Below, one piece after another: positions 41,301 through 53,159 of a stretch of DNA of 64,000 nt. Positions within the stretch are counted from its first letter, which is position 1. Each line of letters starts with the position of its first letter. Source of the stretch: Phymatolithon calcareum (taxonomy: Eukaryota; Rhodophyta; Florideophyceae; Hapalidiales); assembly GCA_977006965.1 (NCBI GenBank), contig OZ345378.1:1054001-1118000 (forward strand). The letters are read 5' to 3'. Both the position numbers and the translations under genes were made by a program. The notes below the pieces were generated by a model. That model was not told the origin of the DNA. It made no database searches and saw only the letters and a program-made list of their open reading frames with translations.

Positions 41301-43316
41301 CCCGCTCGGCTAGAGCTACCAGGTAAGAAGCCCAAACTCAATCATCTTCAAGTTTTCGGTTGTGCCGCCTTCGTGCTGAAGAGGAATCCAGAAAGTAAGG
41401 TTCATGCAAGGGCTTCTCCTACTATCCATTTCAAGTGTGATAACAACGGTGTATACAGACTTCTAGATCTGACCACTGGAAAGACCATCTATTGCCGCCA
41501 CGTAACGTTTGACGAACTGGGGTTTACTGGTTGGCAGCAAAGCGATTCCTCAAGGAGCGGTGAAGAATGCAATGATTAAGAGAGTAGCGAAATTGAAGAT
41601 TCCAGCGCTGCGAGTGGGGGCGAGTCGGATATGAAAAGCGACGATGACGATTAGGTTGCTTTGAAAATCCTTGGAAATCCAGAAAGATCTTCGAGAACGC
41701 GCAAGAAGCTAGTGATATTTGCGAACGAATACGCAGGTACTTGTAACAAGCGCAATGGCCCTCATATTGTGAACAAGGTTTTTTCTATCCCTATTACCAC
41801 CAGTGACTACCCTTCTGTACGTGAAGCTCTCGAGGTGTCAAATTTGGAGGGACGAAACTTCTGGATACAGGCTACAAGAGGAGAGATTGGTACCATGAAA
41901 GACTATGGGACTTGGAAGGCGGTGAAGAAGAATAACATCAAAACTCTGAAGACGAAACTATTGCTAACTCATACTGTGCTACTAATCAACCGCAATGCGG
42001 ATGGTCTGCCGATGCGATTGAAAGCCCTTGTTGTGGCTGGCGGTCACCTACAGGTCAAAGGGGAGGACTATGAAGCTGTATACTTAACTTTGGTTGATAT
42101 AGGTCTGTAGAGACTTGTGTTGATTCTTGTGATGTCGGTTGGCTGGTATACAAGACACTTGGATGTAAAGGCTGCATTTATGCACGGCGATATCGATCGC
42201 GATGTTTATGTGACTCATCCGGTGAGTGTTCTAAGGCATTTACTAATCAGTCAAGTGTCCTTCTTGCTTAAGTCTCTGTATATCCTACATAAAGCTCCGG
42301 TTGTGTGGTTCAAGAAACTTATGGAGGAATTCGTTTGAAATGCTACAAGAAACTTGCAAGTTATGGCTCTGTCTTCATTCGTGCGACTAAGACTGATTCC
42401 TGCAGCTATTGCATCATCGTGCTGGTGTACGTCGATGATTTGACTTTCGTTGGAAAAGAGGACGGTCATTTGGAAGAAGCCACTCGCGAATTTCTCTTCG
42501 TGTTCGAAGGAACAAACGACGGTCCTGATAATTGGTATCAGCTAATGCACTGTACACTCGGATGACTTCGAACTTTTACTATGAGCTCGACGCCAACAAG
42601 ACACAGCCTCTCATTAATGATGCGCAGTACCGAGAAATCATTGTCTCCTTACTGTCCTTATACACGAGAACCAGACCTGACATTGCCCCCTCGGTCGACA
42701 TTCTGGTGCAGTATGTCCCTCGTCCAACTCGATTTCTTTTGGAAAGCGTTAAGCGAGTGTTACGATATCTGAAGGGAACTATAAGTTTCGGCTTGGTTTT
42801 CAATCGCGGAGAAAGTAAAGACCTAAGTCTATCTGTTCATACAGATGCAGGTTTCGCACAAGATAAGTCTGACCGTAAATATCGGTCGGGATACATAGCG
42901 ATGATACAAGGCAATACAATCAATTGGTGGAGCAAGAAGCGAAATTGCACGGCTTTATTCATTGCCGAGGCCGAGTAAGTTGCAATCTCCGAATTCTGCA
43001 AGGAGATAAACTGGATACGTCTCTTTATGTCTAAAATGCACCAAGGAACGCTTGATCTAACACAGCTTTGTGTTGAAAATCAAGCAGTCGCGCATTATCT
43101 GAATCTGCACATAGAATGCGTAAAGAAAAACATATTGACATTCGGCACCATTTAATGAAAGAATGTTATAAGAAACGTTCAATCAAACCTGAACATGTAC
43201 CTTACGAGGATACGTTTGCCGATGACTTCACAAAGCATCTGGACAGAGCAAAATTTGAACTTTGGAGAAATCTGATTCGTTTGCGGTCTATTGATACTCA
43301 CTACAAGGAAGAGTGA
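41298..43316 (+). pseudogene. copia integrase C-term, RT and RNase H
   Basis: Frames in order: 41298-41579, integrase tail (GKKPKLNHLQVFGCAAFV, KTIYCRHVTFDE); 41661-42110, RT fingers (EVSNLEGRNFWIQATRGEI, LKALVVAGGHLQV); 42117-42338 (GWYTRHLDVKAAFMHGDID); 42305-42565 with the intact catalytic box YVDD at 42428-42439; 42532-42978, RNase H (YTRTRPDIAPSVDILVQY, SVHTDAGFAQD); and 43116-43316, tail (IDIRHHLMKECY, DDFTKHLDRAKFE). At least five frame breaks make it inactive. Confidence 0.8.
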
Positions 43317-43433
43317 TGGGGCTCATGACCGAACACGTGCTGACAGAACGACTGTTGCGGACAAGGTACTGAAAGAACGACTCTTGCTGACAAGGTACTG
43401 AGATCAGTCCACTTCAGTGGCAGTCTGACTCCC

Positions 43434-43440
43434 TATATAA
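43434..43440 (+). promoter_or_regulatory. TATATAA in copia 3' LTR-like region
   Basis: A TATA box about 120 bp after the RNase H stop, downstream of the 28-bp tandem repeats. This is the position expected of an LTR U3 promoter. Confidence 0.4.
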
Positions 43441-43564
43441 GCTAGGAACAACTCCATTTTTTCTAGAGGGGGCCAATTAAACAATTAAAAACGACATAAC
43501 CAAAACAGAACAAAGCCATTTTGCTGAAGAGCGGTGCAAGAACACGCAAAGGCTGTCTCATCAC

Positions 43565-44640
43565 GGATTACGTATATAAGATGGTACAAAATCACAAGGT
43601 CGACAGTATCAGGCTCACGGAGACACATCTGAGATCTGAGGCGCGCATTCGGACGGATATGTTCTCCATAAACGCCCCAAGGCCCGAATTGATAACGTCG
43701 GATTTGCCCGTAGCCAAAATCCTCGAGCAAGAAGGCGAGGTACAACGAGAAACTTTGTAGAAGTATCACTGGTTTTCCGCAGAGGATATAGAGTGAAACT
43801 CATCTTCAAGTATGCAAAGGTACACTTCCAAGTATTTATCGCTCGACTAGGCAGCCTAAACGTTGGGTTTGTGTACATGTCGCCAAGGTCTACTCGTCAG
43901 GAAACCGACAAAGGCCTCCAATTTATTCAACAGGCATACAAGGGGTCAAGCCATCATCGGTGGTGACTGGAACGCAGGACACAAGCTGTGGGACATAGAA
44001 TTCAACAGAAGGGGCAACTAATTCGTCCAGTGGGCAGAAAGAAAAGGATGGGACATATTAAAAAGCAAAGGACCGATATTCCAGACGAAGAGGTACGTGA
44101 GCAATATCGACTTCTTCGTCACAATAGGAATGGAAGGTGAGCGCATCGAATCGAAGCGGAAAAGGATGATCTCATACGACAAGACAAGAGAATTTCCACC
44201 AATCATCAAGTTCCCGAAGGTGAAGCACAGGAAAATTGTGCTACTGTATGCCTCTAGCAGATTCCCGCAGCTATCAACAACAAGTATGGCTGAAGATTCG
44301 GCACCAGAGCCAGAGATCATACGGAGACCCTTGAACGAAGGATAGCAAGGCACGACCTCGAAGGAGAAAAGAGATTGGAAGCAGAAAAGGCGCTGGAGGA
44401 GGTCGTACTATTTAGCAAGACAATCATAGAAGAAGGCCTGAATTTCATCGCAGAAGGAAAGGCGAAAAGCGGTCGAGCCAAGCACCAAAAACAAGGTTGA
44501 GGACTGAGATAGGATTACATTGAATCCTGAGTTTTCCCGTCCGCCATTTTGGTGGGCGTTTCGTGAGCTGCGCAAAGCTATGCTTGCCCGTATCCTCGGA
44601 AGTCTGTGGGGCTTTTAAATAGACTTGCTTATATAAGAAA
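43565..44640 (+). mobile_element. Internally deleted LINE family A copy
   Basis: Starts within the ORF2 endonuclease (SIRLTETHLRSEARIRTDMF). It continues through KVDSIRL..., LNVGFVYMSP and NIDFF, then jumps at GGAA (44127-44130) directly to the ORF2 C-terminal domain (GERIESKRKRMISYDKTREF) and the family 3' UTR ending GGGGCTTTTAAATAGACTTG. About 2.2 kb covering the whole RT is missing relative to the long copy at 56.2-61.6 kb. Confidence 0.85.
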
Positions 44641-44899
44641 AGTTTTCTGAACTATCATGCCACCTTGGCTTTTGTCTTCTCCAAGGAGACACTGTCGCGG
44701 ATTGTGATCGTCCCACAGCATCTAGCTGGAACAGGCTGATTTGCGCGATATTACCTCCCGAACGTGGTGCTCGCGAGACAACAGTCACCTAAGGTAACAA
44801 CTGCGGACGACGGGAGCGCACAAATAGTTCGTAGAGACCCCAAGTTCGAGAGAAGCTACAAGACACAGAACTTGGAAACGTTTCCCTTTAATTCCACTA

Positions 44900-46300
44900 A
44901 ATCTTCCCTTATACAACCATGAATTGCCCTGGTGCACCTGATACGGCCTCACATTCCGCCCTACAGCGGGTGATCTGTGATACGTTACAGTACTCTCGCA
45001 GCTTTAATGTACAGTATGCTACGCATTTCTGCTCCCCTTTTTGTAGCTCAGTAGCTCTTAGAATGACTAGCGCAGTGCTTTTACCCTTTTGGAACCCAAG
45101 CTGATAGCAGCGGTTCGAGTATACTGTCCACAGCTTCATATCTATAGCTGTCTCAATAATTTTCCTTGCTTGACTATTTTGGGAAATTGGGACGTAATTT
45201 TCGAGGGCCTCGTGCGCCCCCTTCTCGCGTATTGGCACTAGGAGTGCTTTAGTCAGTGCAGAGGCGTGTCTCCACACCTCCACCAGCCTGCCCATAGGGC
45301 GGTAAGCACCTCAGCGTTGAGCTGTATATCGACTTTTAGCATTTCAGTCTTCACCTCGTCACCGCCTGGTTCCTTTCCGTTTGGTGCTTCTCGGATGGCC
45401 GCTTCACTTTTTTGTCCTCATGTCCTCGGGGCAGGAGAATTTTCTTAGTCCGGAATGACACATTTCGGCGCTATCATCTTTCTTCTTAGTATTCTTCTTC
45501 GAATTTTCTTTTACATCTTGGCAAGTTTCTTCAAAGCCGCTGGCTCGTCCTTCTCCTTGAGTTTAACAAATGTATTCTTCATACTGCTCTTTCTTCCGCT
45601 TTTTCACCAAGGTTCTGACTTGTTGCTTACACTCGTGGTAACGAAACCAGTCTCCGGTGAGTGGGATGATCTCGCTTTCCAGTAGCGTATCTTTCGATTC
45701 GGAGCAATTCTGTCTCTCGCTGTTTTCCAAAATGACTTGTAGTGTGCCGGGATGCGTTTTCTGGCTCTCCGCGGATCACACAAGGTTTCAACAATTCACA
45801 TGTACACTTGATGCAGATTTCTTGCATTTTTGCACTTTTTGAGGTCATCTGTGACGTCTGATATGTCTACGTGGTACTTGAAAAGCGCGGCTTCCTTCCT
45901 TGATTCCCTTCTTGACTTTCCTCCGGATCAAAAAACTCCCTGTAGATATTCGATACCGATTCAGGGGAGGTACTTCCCTGAGGTCCTCAATGAGACTACT
46001 AATTCGTTCCTTGATTTCATTTTTCCTTCTTGTGTCAGATCGGTCTCTTAGACTGATTGGTCGCTTGGACTGGCTCGGGTCAAGCTCTTTCCGGCTTCAA
46101 AGACGTGCACATACTGGTCTGTGCTGTGTAGCGCCTGCCCATACATCTTCCAGAGATTTAGGCGAGAATATCGTTGTCCATTTCGTGACGAAGCAGTCGA
46201 TAATGCTCCCGTACTTCTTCGCTTGAAACGTCAGTCTTTTGCTTGCTCTTATTTCTCATCCTTTTCTTTCTGCCCACTGTACGAGTTAGATGCCTGTTCT
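44900..46300 (-). mobile_element. LINE family A fragment, antisense
   Basis: Minus-strand copy of the ORF2 middle part. Near 46270-46000 lie the end of the endonuclease and the linker (for example LRDRSDTRRKNEIKERI). The RT fingers follow at 45295-44909 (ENYVPISQNSQARKIIETAI, CYQLGFQKGKSTALVILRA). Many frameshifts. Both the 5' and 3' ends of the family are missing. Confidence 0.75.
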
Positions 46301-46546
46301 GTTTCGCAAAATGACTGCTTCAAGTTGTGTGGCTTTTTTTCGGAGTACCACGAAAAAGTATTTCATGACATTTTTGGAGGCTTGTAAAGCGAAAATGAAA
46401 ATTGAAAGGTCCCTGTTTTTCTGAATCCATGTCTAAAAGTATTCCCTTTCCATTGATACAAGAATGAGGAAATTCGGTACTTGAACTGAAAAGTGGGGAA
46501 AGCTTGCAAAATTGGCACCCGTTGCCAAAACTTCTAATCATCCATT

Positions 46547-46783
46547 ATGATACAGCGCCCTCCTCAGCCCATACAGAACGAGCTACCACCATTTTTCACC
46601 CTCAAAAAAGCACAGCACAGGCTTCTAGGTATTTCAGCGCTTCTCATACTCCTGGAAGGAGCAAGCAAAAACGAAGTTTCCGAAAAAGATGAAGCCCTCA
46701 ATTATATTTCAAACTTAATGATCAAACAACGACTTTCCATTATTCAAAAAGAGACGCTGGAAATTGCAGTTGGTACTGTCTAA
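46547..46783 (+). CDS. Small unrecognised ORF, 78 aa
   Basis: ATG-initiated frame with a Leu-rich helix (GISALLILLEGAS) followed by a charged helical stretch. No family recognised. It lies between two LINE copies and may belong to the 5' region of the next one; its status is doubtful. Confidence 0.15.
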   Translation: MIQRPPQPIQNELPPFFTLKKAQHRLLGISALLILLEGASKNEVSEKDEALNYISNLMIKQRLSIIQKETLEIAVGTV

Positions 46784-47093
46784 GGAAAATGTTCGAAATC
46801 AACTATTCAATGAGAACGTAAGCGAAGGATTGTAGCGTAACGAAAAGTCTCTCAGTAGAAATGATAATTGACAAAGGGAGCTTCAACTAAAGAGAAATCC
46901 GATCCAATCGGTTTTGATACGGAGAGCGCTCAATGCGACAGCAAAATGTATTAGAGGTAACTTGACAACTTATCCGAACGGGCCCAAACAGCGATCGCGA
47001 GTGAGTCATAGCGGAATAGAAGGTTTCTGCCACGGTAAATCCCCAGGAGGATTCTACCCTGTAGGCGCAAACGCCATGCCGCCTGAAGGCGAC

Positions 47094-47762
47094 ATGGAGG
47101 CTTCAAATGACCTCCGAGACGGTGATATGCCTTTGATGACGCAGGAAAGTCGCAGATCAAGAAGCCGGGAATGTCGACACTCGACGTCAGAAGACGGAAA
47201 TACTCAAAAAAATAACCAAAATTTGAGTCAAGAGAAAACCTCCGTTCCACAGCCAAGACCTTCGAGTAGCGGGAAGAAGTCGGGAGAAGTAGCTAGGAAA
47301 ACGACTCTCACATCCACAGGGGATGCCGCACTGAAAGAGAACTATCCACAAACTGTGAAAGAGAACCCTACTGGGCAAGTGTTTCTATCGATTCGGAACA
47401 TGGTTCCGTGTTTTAAGTGCAAACAAAAGGGAACACTCAATATGACTGGAGGCGAAAGCACGGTCCCTTTGTTGCTTAAGTGCGACAAACGCCCGGCGAG
47501 GAAGAGTGGAAGTGAAGATGTGTCGTTCGTTGACCAGATGGTGCCGACCGCTCAAAGAGGCGAGAAGAATTGCAAGTCGGAGACCGAAAGAGAGCCAGAG
47601 AGATGTCAGCAAGATTCTAGCGACTTCAGCACTCTATTGAAGAGATTGGAGGTGATTAAAATGAAATGCGACGACACTGTGAACCGAGTGCCACTCTTGG
47701 AAGCAGTAGTGGTCACGCTCAGGGAAGAGAACCGTAGATTGAAGGAACACTCTCAGCCATAA
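47094..47762 (+). pseudogene. LINE B ORF1 (Cys motif + coiled coil)
   Basis: The frame is open from 46914 to 47762; the ATG at 47094 (MEASNDLRDGD) aligns with the family A ORF1 start. It has a basic/Ser-rich region, then the block CFKCKQKGTLNMTGG...LLLKCDKR (CxxC plus one Cys of a second pair; the fourth position is Arg where family A has Cys), and a C-terminal heptad-like segment ending LREENRRLKE. It resembles a nucleic-acid-binding, oligomerising ORF1 protein. Read continuously here, but probably non-functional with the rest of the element. Confidence 0.65.
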
Positions 47763-48689
47763 AACGTAACCCAGCTGACTGCGAAACGAACTCGAGACAT
47801 TTTGTCCGATGCTGCGGTCCCCAGTTTAAGAAGCACAGAAAATCAAGATGTGCTAAAGCCGTCGTACCTCTACACAGCTCGAAGAGCAGCAAACAATCCA
47901 CACGTTTCTGAAGAAGACAAATCAAAACTGGATGCCCTCGGTTAACGAATGGGGCCAATGATGTGCCCTTGAAAAGCCCCAGAGGTGGATGTACTTTACT
48001 TTAAGAACATGTCGAAGACGGACAGGAAATACATTGAGGAAGCTGTGTGGACCTTCTTAGGAGCAGACGTCTTCTGCATGTGTCGTTCATTGGAAACTCT
48101 GTACTGGAACTCCTCGTTGAGAAGGTTGTTAGTACGAACACCATCGGTCTCATTTGATTAGCGAAGATGTCACACATGGTAAGCTTTAGCTCATTTGAGA
48201 ATGCGCTAAACACCCGACAGGTAGCAAACTTCCTAGATGGTCAGAAAAGAAACATGGAAAAGTTAAGAGGATGAGCGCGCAGCGAAGGCGGACAATGTCG
48301 TTGCCCGAGAATGGTACTAAAGCATGGGGCAAACTGAAAACAGAAGATTCTTCGACCTATGTGTCGAAAGCGCCGTGACGGCGGAGAGGCGTAGCCTGCT
48401 GGCACCAGAGCTCCGTCTTGGTGGGCAAGGAAGCGCAAGAATCCAAGCCGAGAATATAGACGGGCAGCAAAAGACCCGCAGTTCCAGACACAGGAGAAAA
48501 TTCAGGAAGAGCAGCAGCTACCGCATCAGAAATAGTCCATTCTGACGTTGATGAGGCAGAGAAAGACTTTTGCACTAAGTATAGAACTACAAATGAGAAG
48601 AAAACAGACACTCTTGCGGCACATGAAGAGGAAACCTCGGAAAATGCTATTTAAGGAAAAAGTGGCGTCTGACAACCTTCAATGTAGGA

Positions 48690-51592
48690 GGCTCTCCGGT
48701 GACTTCAGCAGACATATAAAAAATGATGAAAAACAACGATATAGACACGGCTGCAATACGTGAAACACCCTTGCCAGCAGAAGAGAATATTCGATATGAT
48801 TTCTTCTCTATGAACACATTGCGCCCGCCTCCACAGACTGGGCGAAACTCTGGAGGGTTTTCGCTATTCTTTCGGAAGCACTGTGGGAGCCGTCTGATTT
48901 TTAAAAACTCAAAGACAAATTTTCAACAGATTATCGCCCAAGTGGGGGATATAAAAGTGGGAGGTGTCCACATGTCTCCGGCAGCAAGCAAAACGAAAAC
49001 CGAGAAATCCCTGATTATGGTCAATACGTACGCACGAGGAAAGGCGATTGTGCAGCGACTGGAACGCTCGGAACCTCAGGTGGGACCTTCGGTCAAATAG
49101 GAGAGGCAACCAGCTCTTCCGTTGGGAAACAGCAAAGAACTGGGATGTCCGAAAATGGACAGGTTTCAGCTTCTGTACCTTTTCGTAACAAATAGAATTG
49201 AGACAGCAACGATCTGCTCAAAAACAGACGTTTGGACAGGAATTACGCAACACTGACCAGTAACGACAAGTTTTCTGACTCGCCAAAACTTTACAACAGC
49301 TCAAAAGCCTCGAATATCGGTTAAAAATGGAACCATAACATGAAACAAGAAAAAGTTCGGGAACTATACGGGACTTCCATTCCAAGAATCCTCTATGATC
49401 TGAAACGGTGCAGCACTCGACAGGAACTAGATTTTCTTCTCGAAAAAGTAGAGCACACGCGTTGCAAGCCGTGGAGAAGAAGAGAACTACCCCACCAGAC
49501 TAGAAACCGTTCTGGAACTCAGATCTCGAAACGAAGTGCAAACATCGCAAGAAACTGCACAAGAAAGCTCAAGAGCATGATACAGAGGAGGCATGGAAGC
49601 GATATGAGGAACTTCGTAAAGATATACGCAAGTTCGTGAACAGGAGGATGCGGCAGAAGTATCAAGAATACATAGACGATTTTGAGGAAAATGATAGGTC
49701 AAAGGCAATTTAACAGATCTCCGAATGCAGATGATGAGAACACGAAGAACGTCTAGGAACGACATGACCGGCCATCCATTGCACAAAACGCTGTGAATGG
49801 CCCACGTGTCCGAGACATGCCGAGATGTTGGAGGATGACGACCAGGACCTTCGAACTTTGACCGTCCTCCTCAAATGCGGAATCTTATCAAACTAGGAAT
49901 CCTGAAAGCTCCGACAGGAAAGGCCCCAGGTCTGGACAGAGTGAAGATCGAAATGTTGAAAGTGGACCTGGAGGAATGCACATACCTAGTGTATAAGCTA
50001 TGGACAGCCTGCGGCAGATGCGGAACACTTCCAACATCGTGTATGAAAGCTGTCTTTGTCCCGCTGCACAAGAAAGGACACCATGACGATCCAAAAAAAT
50101 TCCGACCCATATCTCTACTGCGTCAGGTCCAAAAGGTTGAGTCCGCAATTGATATTATGCTCAGTCAAAGATACAAGAACCAAAACATCCACCCGGAATT
50201 TCAAGAAGGGAAGAGTACGGAGCTCGCAAACTTGAGGGCGCTGGAACTTCAAAAACGAGAGCAGCGATGCATCGCAGTATTAGAATTGAAGGCAGCGTAC
50301 GACACAGTGCCTAAACAACACCTGCAAGAGCGAATGAGAGAGCTTCTACCGCAAGTGCTCTGTGCGGTGATCGAACCATTACTGATGCCTTCCTGGGTAT
50401 CTACGGTAGGGGACCTTTAGCAGAAGTGGTTCCTAATTGACAGAGGAGTACCTCAGTGGTCTCCGCTGAGTTCAAGCTTGTATAAACTTTTCATGACCGG
50501 ATTCGCGAAAAGAATAGGCCGAGTTTCATGAGAAGTCGCCGATGTAGCAGCAGTACTCTTTGAGGACGACGTTCTCCTATTGGAAAAGACAGAGACTATT
50601 AGATGTTGCATCGAAATAGACAAGGGACAGGCAGATGGTTTGGAACACGAAAGCTGGGAAGAGCGAAGTTCTTCTCTCGGCCGACACAAGATCACCCATT
50701 TTCAAACTTGCAGGGAAAACGCTGGAAAAGGTCAAAGAAGTCTCAAACCTTGGCATCTCACTCAGTAATAAGGGAGTTACCGACACAAAAATGCTTCAGC
50801 GCGTCCGACAGACTATGATCGCGGTATATCAACTGAGGTCGTTGGGTGTCTCGTTGCGGGCACTCAGCCCCTTGAAAGCAGTGAATACATACAAGTCGTT
50901 GATAGAACCAAGATGGGAGTATGAAATGCACCTGACGCCATGGACACCGAAAGTATATACAGCTGTCGTAGAAGTGGAGAAGACATTTTTCGCACAAATA
51001 TTCGGTCCAATATCGAAAAACCGCAATGTCAGACTTCGCCTTTTTTGCCAAATTCACAACGCCGAACAGGGAAATCGTTTTAGCACTCAGAATGCTGGAA
51101 CGAGCCAGAGCAAAGAAAAGGAGCCTTCTGGCCGTCCCAATCAAGCAAAGAGATGTGGATGAACTGTAATGGGTTACTCGAGACATATCGGCAATGTTAC
51201 AGTACGACTTAGTCGAAACGGCACTGAATTTCCTCAAGCACGGAGTTTCAGCAAAATTTTTGCGGACTTTGCTCTTCAAAGACGAAGGAGACGTCTCGGG
51301 GTCCAACAGAAAGAGGAAAATTCCCTACGTTCTGCCGGGGTCCACCCAGGCGATCATCAGACTCGCGAAAGCACGGCACCACCAATTTGCGGAAAATTGG
51401 CCATACGATCGGTTTCCCGCAATGAGCTCATCACTTCTCACACACAAGTTCGGTGATACTGTACCAATATTCTTGAGCAAGCTGGAAGAATTCCTCGGAA
51501 AATATCAACTGACCAAAGAGGAGATTAATATCACTGAAAAAGCTCTAGACAAGCTACTCTTCTTCACGATCGTCTTTTACGACGACATGTAA
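48690..51592 (+). pseudogene. LINE B ORF2 (endonuclease, RT, C-terminal domain)
   Basis: The endonuclease part near 48720-49130 includes IAQVGDIKVGGVHMSP. The RT at 49875-50420 has KAPTGKAPGLDRVKIEMLK, FRPISLLRQVQKVESAID and CIAVLELKAAYDTVPK. The palm after it has RGVPQWSPLSSSLY and the catalytic box FEDD (50559-50570), where FADD is expected. The post-RT region follows at 50635-51162 (NTKAGKSEVLLSADT) and the C-terminal domain at 51194-51592 (SNRKRKIPY, EKALDKLLFF). Interrupted by several stops. Confidence 0.75.
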
Positions 51593-51600
51593 TAAGCAAG

Positions 51601-52859
51601 GCGTCAATTGAACTGCAATCCAGATTTCCATAGGAAATCTGACCAGTGGATACCAAGCTTTTCCCTCCGCCTATATTACGGGAGAGGGATTTTGCGGCTA
51701 GGGCTACGACGCTAACCCGGGCTACAAGTATTTGAATAGATGATCGAAGCTACAACATAGATGCTGAAACGCATCTCGCTTGCAGTCTCATGAGTGTTAC
51801 TGAGGGCGTTTCATAAATTCCTAATTCAAAAGAATGCCCTTTTCGAAGAATACCCTTTTTCTCAGCAGCAAAGCCGGAGACGGTGCGGAGGTATGGAATT
51901 CTTCTCAGATTTGCCCACCTCAATACTGCCATCACCTACCTCTTGAGATCATACACTGCGTGCAGACCACCGATGATGGCATCCACGCCTCTATCATACA
52001 AGACAACTACCGCCGGTGCTCCGCATGAATCGATACCCATTGGTTTGTCGCGGCGACGCATCCAGCGGCAGCGGGAAAGCGACCACGCGCGATGACATCC
52101 GGGCGCTGATAGACATCACTAATGACTGTCTTGGAGCCGCAACCAGTGGGAGTCGAAGAGCAGCGCCGCGCGAAGGATCCACATGCCGAGCCAGGTCGTT
52201 CGAGACCGTCTTGAGCCGCAACTAGCAGCATTCGAGAAGTCGCCATGCGCTAAGACGCTCACGCGACAACCTAGGTCGCCTGACAGCGCCTGGGCGCCAC
52301 AACCGGTGGCGGCCTGGAAGAACCCTTACGAGCGTGACGATCGGGCCAAGGACGCCTTCTGGACGCTTTCCATGTGACCCTCTCATCCGGTTGCGCCACG
52401 CGGCGCCAGGCTTCGACAGGCCGAGACTCTGTGCGTCACATTAACAGGCGCGTACATCCGGCGGCGGTTCAAAACACACCTGCACGCAGCGCAGAGTCTA
52501 AATCTTGCGCGGCAGTCTCACCGGCTCGCACAGTCTCCAGCAACGGCTCTAAAGTCCCATCGAAATCTCTATATCCATCAAGACGCTGAAGAAACCTTGA
52601 TCTCCAGCACACGCATCGCAAGCTTGCAGTTGCGTTCACACGGAGGCACGCACTTCGGAAAGTGCCTGAACCGAGACGTGAACCGCGCGTAAGGCAGCGA
52701 ACAGCGTATGGAGCTTTTTAGTACACCGGCTGTCCTTTTCCCTCGGCAGAGGCTAGACATGTGAGCTTTTCGAGTTGGCAGCCCGCGTTCATTTGTTGAT
52801 ATTTTGGTTTTTATTATGTTCTTGTTATGTTTAGGTGAGCGAGTCCGTGACCTCTCACG
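51601..52859. other. GC-rich, partly repetitive stretch, no clear gene
   Basis: Between 52110 and 52330 a loosely repeated unit of 60-80 bp recurs three times around GAGCCGCAACCAGT-like cores. In one frame each it reads (L/W)(E/A)PQ(P/L)(V/A)A... followed by charged residues. No domain is recognised. It could be the decayed 5' part of the DIRS-like element that follows. Confidence 0.35.
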
Positions 52860-52891
52860 AAAGGAAGACCGCTTTCTAGCACACGTGGCGA

Positions 52892-53128
52892 ATGCAAGCC
52901 CACATCAACGTCCTGGAGGCAAAAGCTATCATATTGGCTATTCGTTGGGCGGTTACACGCGGTGCTCATGGTTGTCGCATTGCTATCCTCAGAGACTCAT
53001 TCGTATCAATAGCTGCGTTTACCAAGGGAAGGTCTGCATCCCCACCCATTCTGCATCAAACGCGGCGATTCGCAGCGCTTTGGCTTACAAACGACTTTGA
53101 AGTCGTGTTTGTGCATGTGTCGTTCTAA
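52892..53128 (+). pseudogene. DIRS-type RNase H fragment
   Basis: HINVLEAKAIILAIRWA...IAILRDSFVSIAAFTKGRS matches the RNase H of DIRS-like elements (acid in HINVLE and in the LRDS strand, where LxDS/LxDN is usual). A TAA follows FVHVSF, after which the same frame reads SNPDDAQSRAK, the family's NPADxxSR tail. Confidence 0.6.
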
Positions 53129-53159
53129 TCCAACCCCGATGATGCACAATCAAGGGCAA

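Larger units (their letters stand above)
41298..43500 (+). mobile_element. Second Ty1/copia copy, 5'-truncated
   Basis: Plus-strand element that begins inside the integrase; gag, protease and the integrase core are absent. It runs through RT and RNase H to the stop at 43316 and then into an LTR-like region with two 28-bp tandem repeats (43345-43372, 43374-43401) and a TATATAA box. It differs in sequence from the copia element at 27.5-32.7 kb. Confidence 0.8.
46860..51600 (+). mobile_element. LINE family B, near full length but decayed
   Basis: Has the same organisation as family A (56.2-61.6 kb) but is clearly diverged: ORF1 with Cys motif and coiled coil, a FIG-type domain, an APE-type endonuclease, RT, and the family's C-terminal domain. 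Many stops and frameshifts. The 3' end lies near 51600 without the conserved family A tail. Confidence 0.8.

Noticed and set aside
41298-43316. Treating the second copia as an intact gene because YVDD is perfect
   Set aside because: At least five frame breaks and the missing gag, protease and integrase core show it is a remnant.
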